DNA of 64,000 nucleotides from Phoronis australis (taxonomy: Eukaryota; Phoronida; Phoronidae): positions 137,452-201,451 of the forward strand of contig NMRA01000318.1 in assembly GCA_002633005.1 (NCBI GenBank), given 5' to 3'. The position numbers and the translations under genes are program-made. Of the stretch, positions 48,426 through 59,498 are shown piece by piece. The notes under the pieces are model-generated. The model saw nothing but the letters and a program-made list of their open reading frames with translations, made no database searches and was not told where the DNA came from. Each line of letters begins with the position of its first letter. The first letter of the stretch is position 1.

Positions 48426-49006
48426 ATGTAGACAACTTGTAACATACTGTCGGGACGTATCGCATTGAATTCATTTATTATACCCGTCACACTGGTGACT
48501 TCATTATTTGCAGTCATCACATTGACCGCTTGATTGTCTCTAATCTGTTCTAGTGTAATTAACAGTGCATAAATTATTACAACATTCACGAAACCACTTC
48601 AGTTGAAAGCAAAACGAAATTGTTCAATAAATCATTATGCAAAAATCAACGCGTGGGTTTGTTTACCTTCACGTGTGAGTATTCTTAAAATGAGACTGTG
48701 TGCGCTTTCGTCGGCCCAAACTGAATCTGCAATTTCAAATTAAGACTGGAGAGATTTGAAATAATGATTATATGCTCTCCGCCTCGGCAACACTAGTACA
48801 ATCGTAAAAAGTATCGAACGTAATTGGGGTGACTAAATTTTTAGTGAATTAGGTTACGATCTGTGAGAATAATTTCTTTCATATAGTTCATTATTCAGAG
48901 CAGCTTCCATAAGATTTGCGCGCTTTTGACTTATTAGCGAGCCCAACAGGAACTTCATTATGCATAAGGTGGCGTTGGGAAAATGGAACCCTACTCATTT
49001 TCCTGA

Positions 49007-49957
49007 GTGCCGTTAGGTGGTAGCCAGCACGCAGGTATCACTAAATTTTCCTCGGGAAATTTTTTTACACCGGCGTTTCTGATTGGCTGGTCTAATTCTC
49101 AACAGGCAGCGCTTTCGCAAACAAACTGGCATGGCTTATGGAGGAAGTGCAAATGTGGTCTGTTGTACAGACAAATCGGTGCTTAAAATTCATGTTCAAG
49201 AAATGTGAATCCAAGACTATTGTGATTGCACCTTTTTGGAGTGCATCTTTCTACTGTTGCTAACTTTTGTTTATGTTGCTGCCCTGTATTCATACAGTAT
49301 GAATAGCACACTAGTTAATCGGCCCGCAAATGACGGTGTGTTTAGTTGTATACGTATGTGCTTCAATCACGCCGCTACTAAACATTAGATCTACTGCAGA
49401 AACGCTGCTACGCCACTAGCCAGCACGCAGGTATCACGACGCAGTAGCTCGCGCTTTAGCATTGGTTGATGTAACCTCGGCAGCCATTGGTTAGCTTTAC
49501 AACAACGTGAAAAATGGCGGAATATGAACAATTTTTAGCCTTGTCATGCAAGTGGTGTAACAGCAACTACTTCGTTGCAGCAATGCTTAATAGTCGCGTG
49601 CTTGAAGCACATACATGTACAATAAATACGTATCTGACCGATTTAACCGGTGTGTTATTCATGCTGTGTGAATACAGGACAGGGATCGTAAACGAAAGTC
49701 ATCGACAGTAGAAAGATGCACTCCGAAAAGGCTCAACCACAATTTCTGGGATTCACATTTCCTGAACATAAATTTTAAGCACCGATTTGTCTGTACAGCA
49801 AACCACATATACACTCCCTCCATCAGTCATGCCAGTTTGTTTGCATAAACGCTGCCTGTTGAGAATTCGACCAGCCAATCAGAAACACCGGTGTAAAAAA
49901 AATTCCCGAGGTCGAAAATTAAGTGATACCTGCTTGTTGGCTACCACCTAGCGGCAC
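49007..49957. mobile_element. 0.95-kb element with long (about 330-bp) terminal inverted repeats
   Basis: GTGCCGTTAGGTGGTAGCC at the left faces GGCTACCACCTAGCGGCAC at the right. Complementarity continues inward through 'gattggctgg', 'gcagcgc', 'acaaatcggtgcttaaaatt', 'ctactgt' and 'attcata' blocks to about 49330 and 49650. The unique centre holds a second copy of 'agccagcacgcaggtatcac' (about 49418) and an ATG frame at 49514-49711. No transposase domain and no clear target duplication are visible. Confidence 0.75.
49514..49711 (+). CDS. Small ORF in the centre of the long inverted-repeat element
   Basis: A 65-residue ATG frame beginning MAEYEQFLALSCKWC. The start lies in AAAAATGGCGG, resembling the YY1-spanned start codons of host genes such as ADAP at 14384. 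The 3' half enters the right inverted arm, so that part is unlikely to be ancestral coding sequence. Could be a captured first exon or chance; no family recognised. Confidence 0.2.
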   Translation: MAEYEQFLALSCKWCNSNYFVAAMLNSRVLEAHTCTINTYLTDLTGVLFMLCEYRTGIVNESHRQ

Positions 49958-51895
49958 GCAGTGAACCAACGAGCATTTCAGCTACTAGTTTCAAACCAGA
50001 CTCTGTTAGAATTCCAGTGGTAATTGCATTTGGTCTGGAGACTACATTGTGACCAATTCTTCCGGTCACCAGGTGGCGAAAGTAGCTAGTATGCGAGTCG
50101 TCTCACCAAGAACTTTCTAACAACCTGGAAACTGACAACATTTCGTGAATCCGTAAAATAGTTCTGCACAGAACAGTTTCAATGGAGATTGAAAGCCGTA
50201 AATTTTTTAATTGCGAATGCGCCATTAACAGGTGCTTCAAAAGTGTCGCTTGTCGCTTCGGTGGACGCACGTACTGTACGAAGAACATTATAAGGACGTT
50301 CTCATGTGGACAGTTAAACAGAATTTCGGTTTTGAAAAAATGGTATCCTAAAAGCATTTGAGCAACTTAGCAAAAATTACGTTAGTTTTTCGTGTTTGTC
50401 AGTTTTTTAATTAAGTTGCATTTGCGTAAATCACTATTACAATTCGTCATTCTTACTAAAGTGTGCTGTTCTTTGTACATGTTGAATTTCGTTCATTTGC
50501 TCTGCCAGAAAATCTGGTAGCAACAGGCGAGTGACGAATCACTTCGGCAATTATCTGGGAAACTACCGCGTGGAAAAAAGTCCTCGAAATTCTCTGTTAT
50601 TGGATAAATTTACTAGAGAGCTAAGTCGTGTAGCAGCAGAAACGAGTTGATTTTTTCAAAAGCTAAAATAGCTTCTTCGAATTGGTTTTCTTGCCCGACA
50701 TTTCAAAACATTGTCATGTTTTCGACTCAAAATAGCAGCGTGTGGAGATGACTCTGATCGGCAAGAAAATACAAGCAAGTGCTGGAGTTTACAAAAACCT
50801 CAAATTGAAATACGTGTTCCACCAAAACAGTTACATTAGTAGTAATATGCGATGTGCACGTGCTAAGACAAACTGACTTAAGATAGCAATGAAAGCGATG
50901 TGATCAATTTTCTCTTAGAAACAACGCGTGCGTTCTATTCCAAGTGGATTTATGGCAACCCGCCTACAAGCACATCAGTTGGTGGCCGCTTACTATGATT
51001 ATACTTGACACGCCTGGATAGAAATAATAGGAATTTCCGGTAACTTCTGAATGATTAATTGCCATTACAAAAAACAATATGTCTCTTACGAGAATACGAC
51101 GACTGCCAAAGAACGAAAGAGAATCATTGGTCAGACTACACTTATCCAGGAATAGACCTAAGCACCAGCTTAACACCGCCGGCTTTTGTACAAAAAATAC
51201 TTTTCGCGCGGATGGGTCCCACAACCAGTTTCTCCACTGAATCAAACTGGTTGTCAAAAGGCGGAACCTTTGTAAGTGACTGTGCCAGGAAATATATACT
51301 TGTGCTCACATCTAGATATGCAAGCTATCTGCAACTTTAATATTTACATCAGTGTAGGGAGAGGAAATCAACATTCGGAGGTAGAGGTGAGTCGACAAAA
51401 TTGTATGTTTTGCATGCTTTTTGAAATATCTATTACTGTAGACAGTACCAATCGTTCTTCTTAATAAGAAGATCATGTCTAAAACCCGTGTCTTATTATT
51501 GCTGCAGAGATCTAATACTCATATCAGTGGGCTTATCTGTTCGATAAATTCCGAAATAACTTCGTCCTCGTAGGAACAAATGAGATGCCTACGAAAACCA
51601 ACCACGTCTGGTGGACAGCGTCGCATTTATGTAGTAGAGTCACGGACGTTTTAGCTGAAAAATGACCTATCACATCATGCCAATGTATTAACTTTGCCAT
51701 TGAGCGTTGTTTAGGTAATGTGACAATTACTTTGGCACACCAATTTTGCACGGCTAGTGCCGAATGTTTTGATTAAATTTTGTAATCCTTACAAGAACTC
51801 AAACTCGTGAAGGAAGAACAGTTAGCCCTTCGGTCGTCTATTACCTTTATAGTCCTGTGCACTACCTAGAAAACGAGGCCATTTGGTCAGATATT
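49958..51895. other. Unassigned region, no gene supported
   Basis: Short frames on both strands, the longest under 100 codons, none recognisable. No repeat in this stretch was recognised as a copy of another one in the window. Confidence 0.5.
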
Positions 51896-52052
51896 AGTGG
51901 CGGATTTATAGGGGAGCCAAGGGGGCCATGGTCCCCCGTAAAATTCTCCCAGATTCCATTAGTCAGTTCGGGGGTGCGAGTGTCTGACGGACAAAATCCT
52001 GGCTAATAGTCTGACCAGGCCCCCCCTAACTCAAAATCCTGCATCCGCCCGT
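51896..52052. mobile_element. Complete TGGCGGAT short inverted-repeat element
   Basis: AGTGGCGGAT at 51896-51905 faces ATCCGCCCGT at 52043-52052. The interior ('aaaattctcccagattccat', 'cagttcgggggtgcga', C-runs) matches 39697-39833. The TIR style is similar to small hAT-type elements, but superfamily is not proven. Confidence 0.7.
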
Positions 52053-52250
52053 GGATATATACCGTACTAACCCAGTAAACATGACAGTATTGGCCCAGTA
52101 CTGGATTTCTGTTGCTTGATAACGCTTGTACCGTATACCGGTTTACGTTTCTGGGCCACGAATGGCGCAGTACCGTCCCCACGACACAAACCCAGTGAAC
52201 TTTCCCTTAGCGGCTCGCCGGTATTGGACCGGTAAACACAGACTTGNCCA

Positions 52251-52876
52251 GCGCAAGTATGTGTGTAAACGGGACTGAACTGGAGCAAATTGACACCGCG
52301 GTGACAACTTTTGCCACCCGTTTGTGAGGTAGAACAATTTGCGCTAGAACATCTTGCTCCGTGTCAATTGCAGTTTATGTGTCTAAACGCGAAACTGGGG
52401 CAAGGCGGAAAGGATCATCTCTACTGCGCTTGTGTAATGACCTAAATACACTCGCTGTATCTTCAACTCCCGTCATTTGTAAACCTGCGCATGTGTGATC
52501 CACTCTCCAGCCTACAATTTCCGTCTTGCCACTGTTAGTGAGTTGTGTGCGTAAACGGACGTTTGACACCGATCAATTTGCTCCGTGTCAATTGCGCCGG
52601 TTCAAAAGTTCCCGTTTAGACATCAACTTTTGGCCCGGCTTAAATTGATCGGGAGTTACAGAGACAGAGAACTCGGCGTATGTAGGTCATTGCACAAGCG
52701 CAGTAGAGATGATCCGTTCCGCCTTTACTTGCCCCAGTTTCGCATTTAGGTATATAATTGACACGGAGCAAGATGATCTAGCGCAAATTGCCCTACCTAA
52801 CAAACCAGTGGCAAAAGTTGTCACCGCGGTGTCAATTTGCTCCAGGTCAGTTCTGTTTACTCACATATACTCGCGC
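52251..52876. mobile_element. Foldback element with about 200-bp inverted arms
   Basis: Left arm about 52251-52450, right arm about 52675-52876. GCGCAAGTATGTGTGTAAAC faces GTTTACTCACATATACTCGC; 'ggagcaaattgacaccgcgg' faces 'ccgcggtgtcaatttgctcc'; 'ctactgcgcttgtg' faces 'cacaagcgcagtag'. The centre contains a smaller inverted pair around 'gatcaattt'/'aaattgatc' (52570 and 52642). A fragment of the same repeat may extend right to about 52935 ('gtaaacgg'). Non-coding. Confidence 0.8.
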
Positions 52877-54200
52877 TAGAACATCTCGTTCCATGTCAGC
52901 TGATCGGTGTCAGCTTTTGTAGTGTAAACGGCACAAGAAGAAAACGCACGCTATCACTACAAGGCCTAATTCAGTCTAATTAGCATATTTCACTACTTGG
53001 CGTTTAAACAGTAAGTGGACAAGAAGTAAGGGCTTTTGCGAGTTTCTTCTTTTAGTCCGTATGCCATTTTGAGTTCTTGCAATGAAAAAAGGCACAAGTC
53101 GGAGTTCCTCGAACAAGAACAATGTTCCCTTTGACATCGTGAGCCGACTGATGAGCGTATAGTCGTCAACGGAATGCTAAGGGTGTACTGGCTGTTTTTA
53201 AACATGGCTTGACTAAATGATCAGGACCTATCTGAGTATGACTTCAGGAACACACGAACAGACTTAATATGGACACATTTTGAAACTGGACAGACTGAGC
53301 AGAATGTTGGAAAATAGAGAAGGTTACCCATAATCCGGCTTGATGGATGCCGTATCAAGGCAAGTTTTTAGTTGGTTTTGCGATTTAACTCCCAGTCAGC
53401 GTTTTTGATGTCTTTTTCCGCGTTGTTGTTCATTCTGAAATGTTCGAAGACTTTGGGCAAACTACTACTGATGCGATATGATCTAACGTGATTGATTATT
53501 CACGAATTAAAGAACAGAAATTAATGTACTGGAGAGCATTAAAACAACTGTGCTGAGCCGTGGCTCTGGAGCCTGATCGATATCCTTCAACTGAAGCTCA
53601 AAGAACCAATTCAAACTGAATTAGATGTATTCCACAATGTTTCGATTTATCAAGAAATCACTGACGCACCTGATTACGAAACCAAACAAAGTGCGAGGAA
53701 AAAACCAAGTTGTTGACTTTCATAGAAGTGTCCTCAGTCTCCCAGAGTTTCGTATCAGCTGTTGATTGACTTGACGCTTGCATAATGTAGTCTGGCTAGA
53801 GAATTGTAACTTGTAGCTAGCTTGCGTGCATATCTAAAACTGCGCCGACTCCGCTTAGGTCTACTAGTGCGGTGATTGTATGACAGCCCGGGATTCTTTT
53901 TTCTACCGTCCCAACTCAAGTTTTTATCACGGTCGATGTCGCCTCTATTTTTATCGACGGAGTTACTTTCTCTGTCGATATGGTTAACTCTGTCGATAGT
54001 GTTCGTAATGCTATCACTGTCGATAACCATCCCATCGTTAGAGATACTTAATCGCTATTGAAATACTTATTAACCCAACGATAAAGTTAGTCATCCTCTA
54101 TCTGTAGAGAAAACACTTAAGTCGGTTAACTTAGCAAGTCTGTCGGAAGAAATACTAAATCTGTCTATGGAGATTGTAAGTATAGATATAGTTGCTATTC
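52877..54200. other. Unassigned region with a Ser/Thr-biased chance frame
   Basis: No gene supported. The stretch 53880-54060 is rich in TCGA and TCGAT-type steps ('ctgtcgata'), which opens overlapping low-complexity frames on both strands; these look like sequence bias, not genes. Confidence 0.4.
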
Positions 54201-54455
54201 ATGCGCGCATCCACGGAGGGCTCGGGGGTCTCAAACGACAAAAAGTCCGGAAAAGTAGAAAACGAGACAAAAGTCCACTAAAAAGGCAGGAATTCGGCGA
54301 ATGCACAATTCATAGCTCTGAGCGTACCCGTTTTTTCTGTTTTTTTTTTCTTATTCTTTCTTTTCTTTTCTTTGTTTTTCTTTTTTTTTTCTTAGTAAAA
54401 GGTCCATATCCTCAAAAATTCGAGCCCCCCTATTTTTAGGCTGGGTGCGCGCATG
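54201..54455 (-). mobile_element. MITE, CACCCAGYCTAAAAA family, copy 4 (complete ends)
   Basis: ATGCGCGCATCCA at the left and TGGGTGCGCGCAT at the right are inverted repeats (13 bp, one mismatch), which defines the family's ends. Its interior contains a long pyrimidine tract (54331-54395). Orientation is opposite to the other three copies. Confidence 0.75.
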
Positions 54456-54489
54456 CTATTTCTATCGACAGAGTTACTATGTCTACCGA

Positions 54490-54690
54490 GGAGGTAGTGT
54501 GGCCTGGTTGATAAGTGCCCGCTTTCTTTACTCGAGGACGTGGGTTCAAGTCCCACCAGGACACACTGCTAAACCCTTGAGCCTGGTTTCTAGCTCCTCA
54601 GCTCGGTTTCAACCATATATCAATAAAGCATAAAAACATTTCCTTTTTTTCAGTGCAATGGGCCCACAGGCGAGGCCTGCGCACGTCTGG
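54490..54690 (+). mobile_element. tRNA-derived SINE, copy 2
   Basis: TGGCCTGGTTGA at 54500-54511 fits the A box and GGTTCAAGTCC at 54543-54553 is a B box, spaced as in a tRNA promoter. The body ('cacactgctaaacccttgag', 'caatgggcccaca') matches the copy at 24925-25125. It follows the MITE directly, so it may have inserted beside it. Confidence 0.8.
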
Positions 54691-56988
54691 TACAACGTGT
54701 ATCAGACCGCCTGCAATTATTTTTTTTTACTATGTCTACCAATAGGAATAATGATTCTACTGACTGAGTTATGAGTTGAGAAAAATCCTGTAGTTTCCTT
54801 TTCCAACCACCTTAGTCTCGAGACTTGTTCCAGGTTTCAGTTTTTATGGATAGGAGTACACAGTTTTGACATTGGATTGTTCAATGATGATAAGTTAATA
54901 CAGCTATAAACCTGCATTCCGTCCAGAAATTCAACTTTTGTTTTACTCACTTACTGCTAAATAGTTAGTCTCAACTAGTTCTTACTAAAATGAAAAGTTA
55001 TTTCCGGGTTTACATAGAATATTGACAGTTCATTATTACTCGAGAACATGCTGGTCGCATAAAATGACATACAGTTGACAAGCCAATTTGTAGTCTAATC
55101 TCAAGCAGTAACGAACAGCCAGTTCTTTCGAAGCTCTGGATTCACATACAAGTTGACTAAGCAGCAATGAAACTAGTTTCATAACGGGAAGCAATATAAA
55201 TCAGAAATAGATTTTCTTGAAAGAAGGCGGTATTATTGCCGATTTAAGCCTCGGTCACATGAGTAACATCACGAGAGGTTGCGAGCACTGTGTGAACAGA
55301 TTTTCATCGTCTCGAACGGTTTTTTTGAAAATACGAGTCCATCATTCATAGACGGCACTCACCACTGAGTTCGTAAGCAGGTTGTCGGTCTTGTCCAAGC
55401 CAGTCTTTACTAACGAGTCACACCAGGGGTCAGAATTGTCCGCAACGTCGCGTAAGTTGAGAGTCCCGCCATTTTTTTTTTCTCAATCTGTTCGTTTTGA
55501 CTCTGATGATTTGGTGATCGGTTGCCTTGCATTGTTAATGTTTCGTCTCCTCTGATAAAGTTTTGAGTTAAAACGATGCGTTTGGACGTGCGAGTACATT
55601 GTAGATAAGACATCGATTACTGCAACAGCATTTACTTTCTATCTTACTTTCATTACGGCCTAGCTGAAACGGGATTGTCGAAAGTTACATAACGTACATA
55701 ACGGACTGTTCACAGTTCGGTAGTTCTCTGTTTCATAAAGAGGGCTTTAGCTCGATATGTTAAAGGTGTATTTCATTACCTTTTACGATCTAAACGTTGA
55801 AATTACGAAATTGAATGCATAAATCTGACAAATTTGCGACGATATGTTACTAATTTTTCGATGTAAAAACTAACCGTAACAAGGTAGCAACATCAAATCT
55901 CCCGCGGCAACCCCTCGCTTAATTTTAAGTGGTTGTTGCCTTTTGGAGGATTTGTGACATTATCTTTCGAAATATCAATGTGTGGCCTACGTTTGTGACA
56001 TTCACTGCGGTAATCATGTAATCTGTCTCCTCAGCGCCGGCGTTCCAGACTGTGGAGTGTAATGACGGTGTACCTGCACTATGGTCATGTACACCGCTTT
56101 ATTTCTTGTTTCTACATACCTTTTTACCATGTTTCATTATCTGTTTGAAAATCAACAGGATCTAAAATTGAAGATGCATGTTTTTGTAGATTCAATATTT
56201 CTGTTATGCAATTAAGCTCATCAACATGAAAATTAATGTACATATTGTGAAAATTTAGTACTCTTTACTAGCACATATGTGAGGAGAGTATATGTTAAAC
56301 GCGGATCGATGTTAGATGAGCAACCAGAAACTGTTGGAGTATTTAACATTTATGAAATTAAGTTGTTCGTGGACGTCGCGGATCGCTACCTAGTCGTTGA
56401 AACTACGCCCGAGGGATTTGGTTATTAACGAAGGCGTTCACTGTTAGATTTCTATGACAAAATTTGACCAGACACGAAATTATTTTCGGCAGTTTAAATG
56501 AAAACGATAACAATTAGTGTGTTTTAAATTGGAACATCTAAATGTAAATAGTTACTAATTGTGATTACAGACTTTGTTTGGGGTTTCTTGTTTTCGAATA
56601 GGCTAGTATAGAAGAATGAAGGTCTAGCAAGCATTGTGTTTACATACCGTTATACGGTAGCCATCGGTTACTGAAAATAAAAATCACACGTGCGTGTCTG
56701 AGTAAGGGCTTTTCGAATATTTTGAAATTAAATAATAACTTTCCTCTCTGCTTATTTTGAACTCGGTAATAGACTATCACTGAAATTCCATACATTGAAA
56801 AAGTCTATAGGGACTGCAACAGCAAAAGTTTCAAATATTTTGACTTTTGCCTCCCACCGTTATTGTTATGCAATATTAACCTAACACGTATATGTAGGGG
56901 CAGGGGGGAAAGCTGGTCATCGCATCGAATTATCAGAAACGAATCTCCGTGTCCTTAATAATATGCAAACTGCTTCTTTCTAATGCAG
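54691..56988. other. Unassigned region
   Basis: No supported gene or recognised repeat. A minus-strand frame at 55410-55613 is Lys/Gln-rich and starts at an ATG, but shows no family signal. Any upstream exon of the candidate at 56989-57218 would have to lie here or further left. Confidence 0.4.
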
Positions 56989-57218
56989 GGCTTGGATTTG
57001 ACAACCGAAGGGAATTGCAAAAAGAACTAGTTGATAGCTCAGCTAAGTTCCATAGACGCAAAAAATTTCGCGAAGGAAGCTACAGTGAGATCACGTGCTT
57101 CGCTTGTAATGCGCGACGATATCTCACGAACTATATTGCGTTTTGCGTCAACGGAACGCACGTCAGGAGTGATGAAATAGCAACTGGGGATGAATTTGCT
57201 TATGAAGTGATGAAATGA
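56989..57218 (+). CDS. Possible terminal exon of an unidentified gene
   Basis: After a good acceptor (CTTCTTTCTAATGCAG ending at 56988) an open frame of 76 codons runs to TGA at 57218. It reads GLGFDNRRELQKELVDSSAK early and contains C-x2-C in ITCFACNARR. There is no ATG near the start of the frame, so if real it must be joined to an upstream exon with two bases of the first codon on this side. Basic in the middle, acidic at the end (GDEFAYEV). Family not recognised. Confidence 0.35.
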
Positions 57219-59057
57219 AGTCCCGGGGATACTTACCGAGGTACCACATACAGTACGTGCCTCTCAGATGGGTAGCTTTTTCATGACCAGGTTCGACGAA
57301 CGGGTATCTTTTCTAACACTGTAAAGGCAAAAAACTATACACAGACGGGTTTTATACATTGTGTAAAAACATATCCCAAATGATTGTTTATTCCAGTTTA
57401 ACTCAACAAATGTAGGGTTAACAACTCTGCAAAAGAATTATGCTATAGGCACAAATCAAAGCGTCTTCAAAGCTCAAAATAACTCGGCCCTTTTCAGTCG
57501 TGCTACGACGAGCTAATGACCGTTTTGACGGCTAAAGAAGTATTATTCCAATGCCGTATATCCAATTATTGTTATTGTAATAAATACGAGAATTGAATTA
57601 TACGTTGTACAACGTAGCTAATGAGAGCCCCGGGAATGAATGTCTAATCAACAAACGAGGAAAGTGAAATGTGCTGCCGTGACATGTGTCTGTTATTGGC
57701 ACACCGTATTTGCGTGGTGAGATTAGAAGTTCTACAGCTTCGACAGTGCTAATGGTTAACTCTTGTCTCTGCTGCTTTTTGTAAGTAGGACATTTTTCTG
57801 CTTAATGCAATCAAGCGATTATTGATCACCGATACAGAAGTATTCCGTGTGTTTGTTATAAAATAAACTGATGAGATTACCAGTGATTTTCGGAATGATC
57901 CGCAGTGAACTGCACCCCGACAGAAGACGGTTGTGAGCTTCGTCTCGAGTTTCAAGCAAAACCCATTTTTTGTCTTTCACGTGAAATAGCATAACTTGCA
58001 CCCGTTAAAAGTGCACTGAATAGCTGCAATTCAGTGCTGTAGTGGTAAAATTTGGGGTAAGTACGTGCCTAAAGCCTACCGTATCACCTTGAGCACTGAA
58101 CGTAACTTACGGTGCGTAGGCGCTACGTTCAAATGCCAAAAGGTGGTTGGCTGCGCCTACGTGCGCCTACGCCCCACTTCAGCACTGCTGCAATTGCTCT
58201 TCGTGGAGCTATTTTTGATGGTCACGAAGGACGTAAGATGAGTTTATGGAATATTTTACATTCCTGCATTTAAGATTTTTACTAATGTCATTTTCATTAA
58301 TACGCACTTGAATCAACTGATGACAAATCTTCACTTTATGAGCCAGCTAAGTCATGACGTAGTTCATTAGTGTAGTAGCACACACAGAATGTTTAATACT
58401 AGAAAAATTGTTTAGTTCAATGTGATTAAAGCCGAATTTGTGATTAGTTTGCTTAAACCTATAATCTCCAAGTCTCAGCCATAGGGACCATATTCCCCGG
58501 TCATTAACTGGATTACATTTCTGATACTTTTCTGTTTTTCAATTACCAGTAATCGTACGCCAATGGATTTTCTACCTCCTAAGCGACAAACATCTTGCAG
58601 AAAACATGTCAATAAGTTGGATGTGTTGACGAGTTGATGAATTAATTATACACAAGGGCCATCGAATGAATTCTCATTGCTTGCAAAGATATCAATCCAC
58701 AGAGGTTTAGGTTACGGACGGGTTTGAACTCACACGTTTCGGAGATTTCCACAAATCATTCGAGCATTGTCTCATATGTAATGGAATCTGTCAATTTTAG
58801 AAAAAAATCTTGATGGATTTCACCAAAGTCCTGACACTGCACATTATTTCATTTGCGCTTTCATTTGTTTTCATTTCAGATGCAAGCATATATGAATCTC
58901 CAAACTCGTGCTTAAATGAAGAGTTTACTGGACTTCACTGATGCGTAAGCTACGTCTTATCACGACCGGGTGAGCTTCGTGATTAGCTCGTGCTGAATGA
59001 CTACTTAGGCGACATAATAATTACTAACGGCAGACGAGTTCTACAGAAACTTTAACG
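57219..59057. other. Unassigned region
   Basis: No gene supported. 'gcgcctacg' recurs at about 58155-58175 next to related 'gcgtaggcgctacg' at 58114-58127, forming a small inverted cluster. A good acceptor (TTTGTTTTCATTTCAG, ending at 58880) could begin a 5' untranslated exon for the ORF at 59058. Confidence 0.4.
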
Positions 59058-59498
59058 ATGGTTCAACTGTTTTATTACGAAAATCGTGGCAAGAATTTCC
59101 GCAAGTTTTTTAAACACGAAGGATACTCTATGAAGATTATACTATTCCCTTACGAAGGTCTCGCACAGCCTGCAGTCAGAACGTCTTGGTCGGTGAAGTA
59201 CCCCTGGTGGCGTAGGAATATATGTAAGATAACGGAGGTGATAGGGTCGAAGAAAGTGTCGTCCAATGCTAAAATGTACGACCGTGGTCACGGATCGTTA
59301 TGCATCAGAGGACGCTTCAAGGATCGGGTACTCTCGAAAGACTATGCTTCAGAATTTGTGCTAAGCTTGTCCACCGATGTCTCCAATCAAGATTTTGAAT
59401 TGGGATATTGTATGACGGGAACGTTAGAACGCCAAAATCGCACCACTGGAAAACTGGAACTAACCCACTTTGCAATGATAAAGAGGAAAGGGTACTAA
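59058..59498 (+). CDS. Single-exon ORF, 146 residues, unknown function
   Basis: Begins with ATG GTT CAA (MVQLFYYENRGKNFRKFFKH) and ends KRKGY followed by TAA. It is the longest ATG-initiated frame outside the three named genes. The protein is basic, with aromatic clusters (FYY, PWWRR) and two cysteines. No signal peptide and no membrane segment are evident. Codon use does not look like simple-sequence noise and the frame contains no repeat. I recognise no family. It may be intronless or the last exon of a gene whose upstream exons were not found. Confidence 0.4.
   Translation: MVQLFYYENRGKNFRKFFKHEGYSMKIILFPYEGLAQPAVRTSWSVKYPWWRRNICKITEVIGSKKVSSNAKMYDRGHGSLCIRGRFKDRVLSKDYASEFVLSLSTDVSNQDFELGYCMTGTLERQNRTTGKLELTHFAMIKRKGY

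Larger units (their letters stand above)
42463..49006. other. Unassigned region with scattered repeats
   Basis: No gene supported. Holds two MITE-type repeats, a short tandem repeat and a promoter-like cluster listed separately. Open frames at 44633-44905 and 46633-46926 (plus strand) begin with ATG but have no recognisable domain, and I treat them as chance. Confidence 0.5.

Noticed and set aside
54167-54439. 90-codon frame with a poly-Phe end
   Set aside because: It is a translation of a MITE and its T-rich tract, not a gene.
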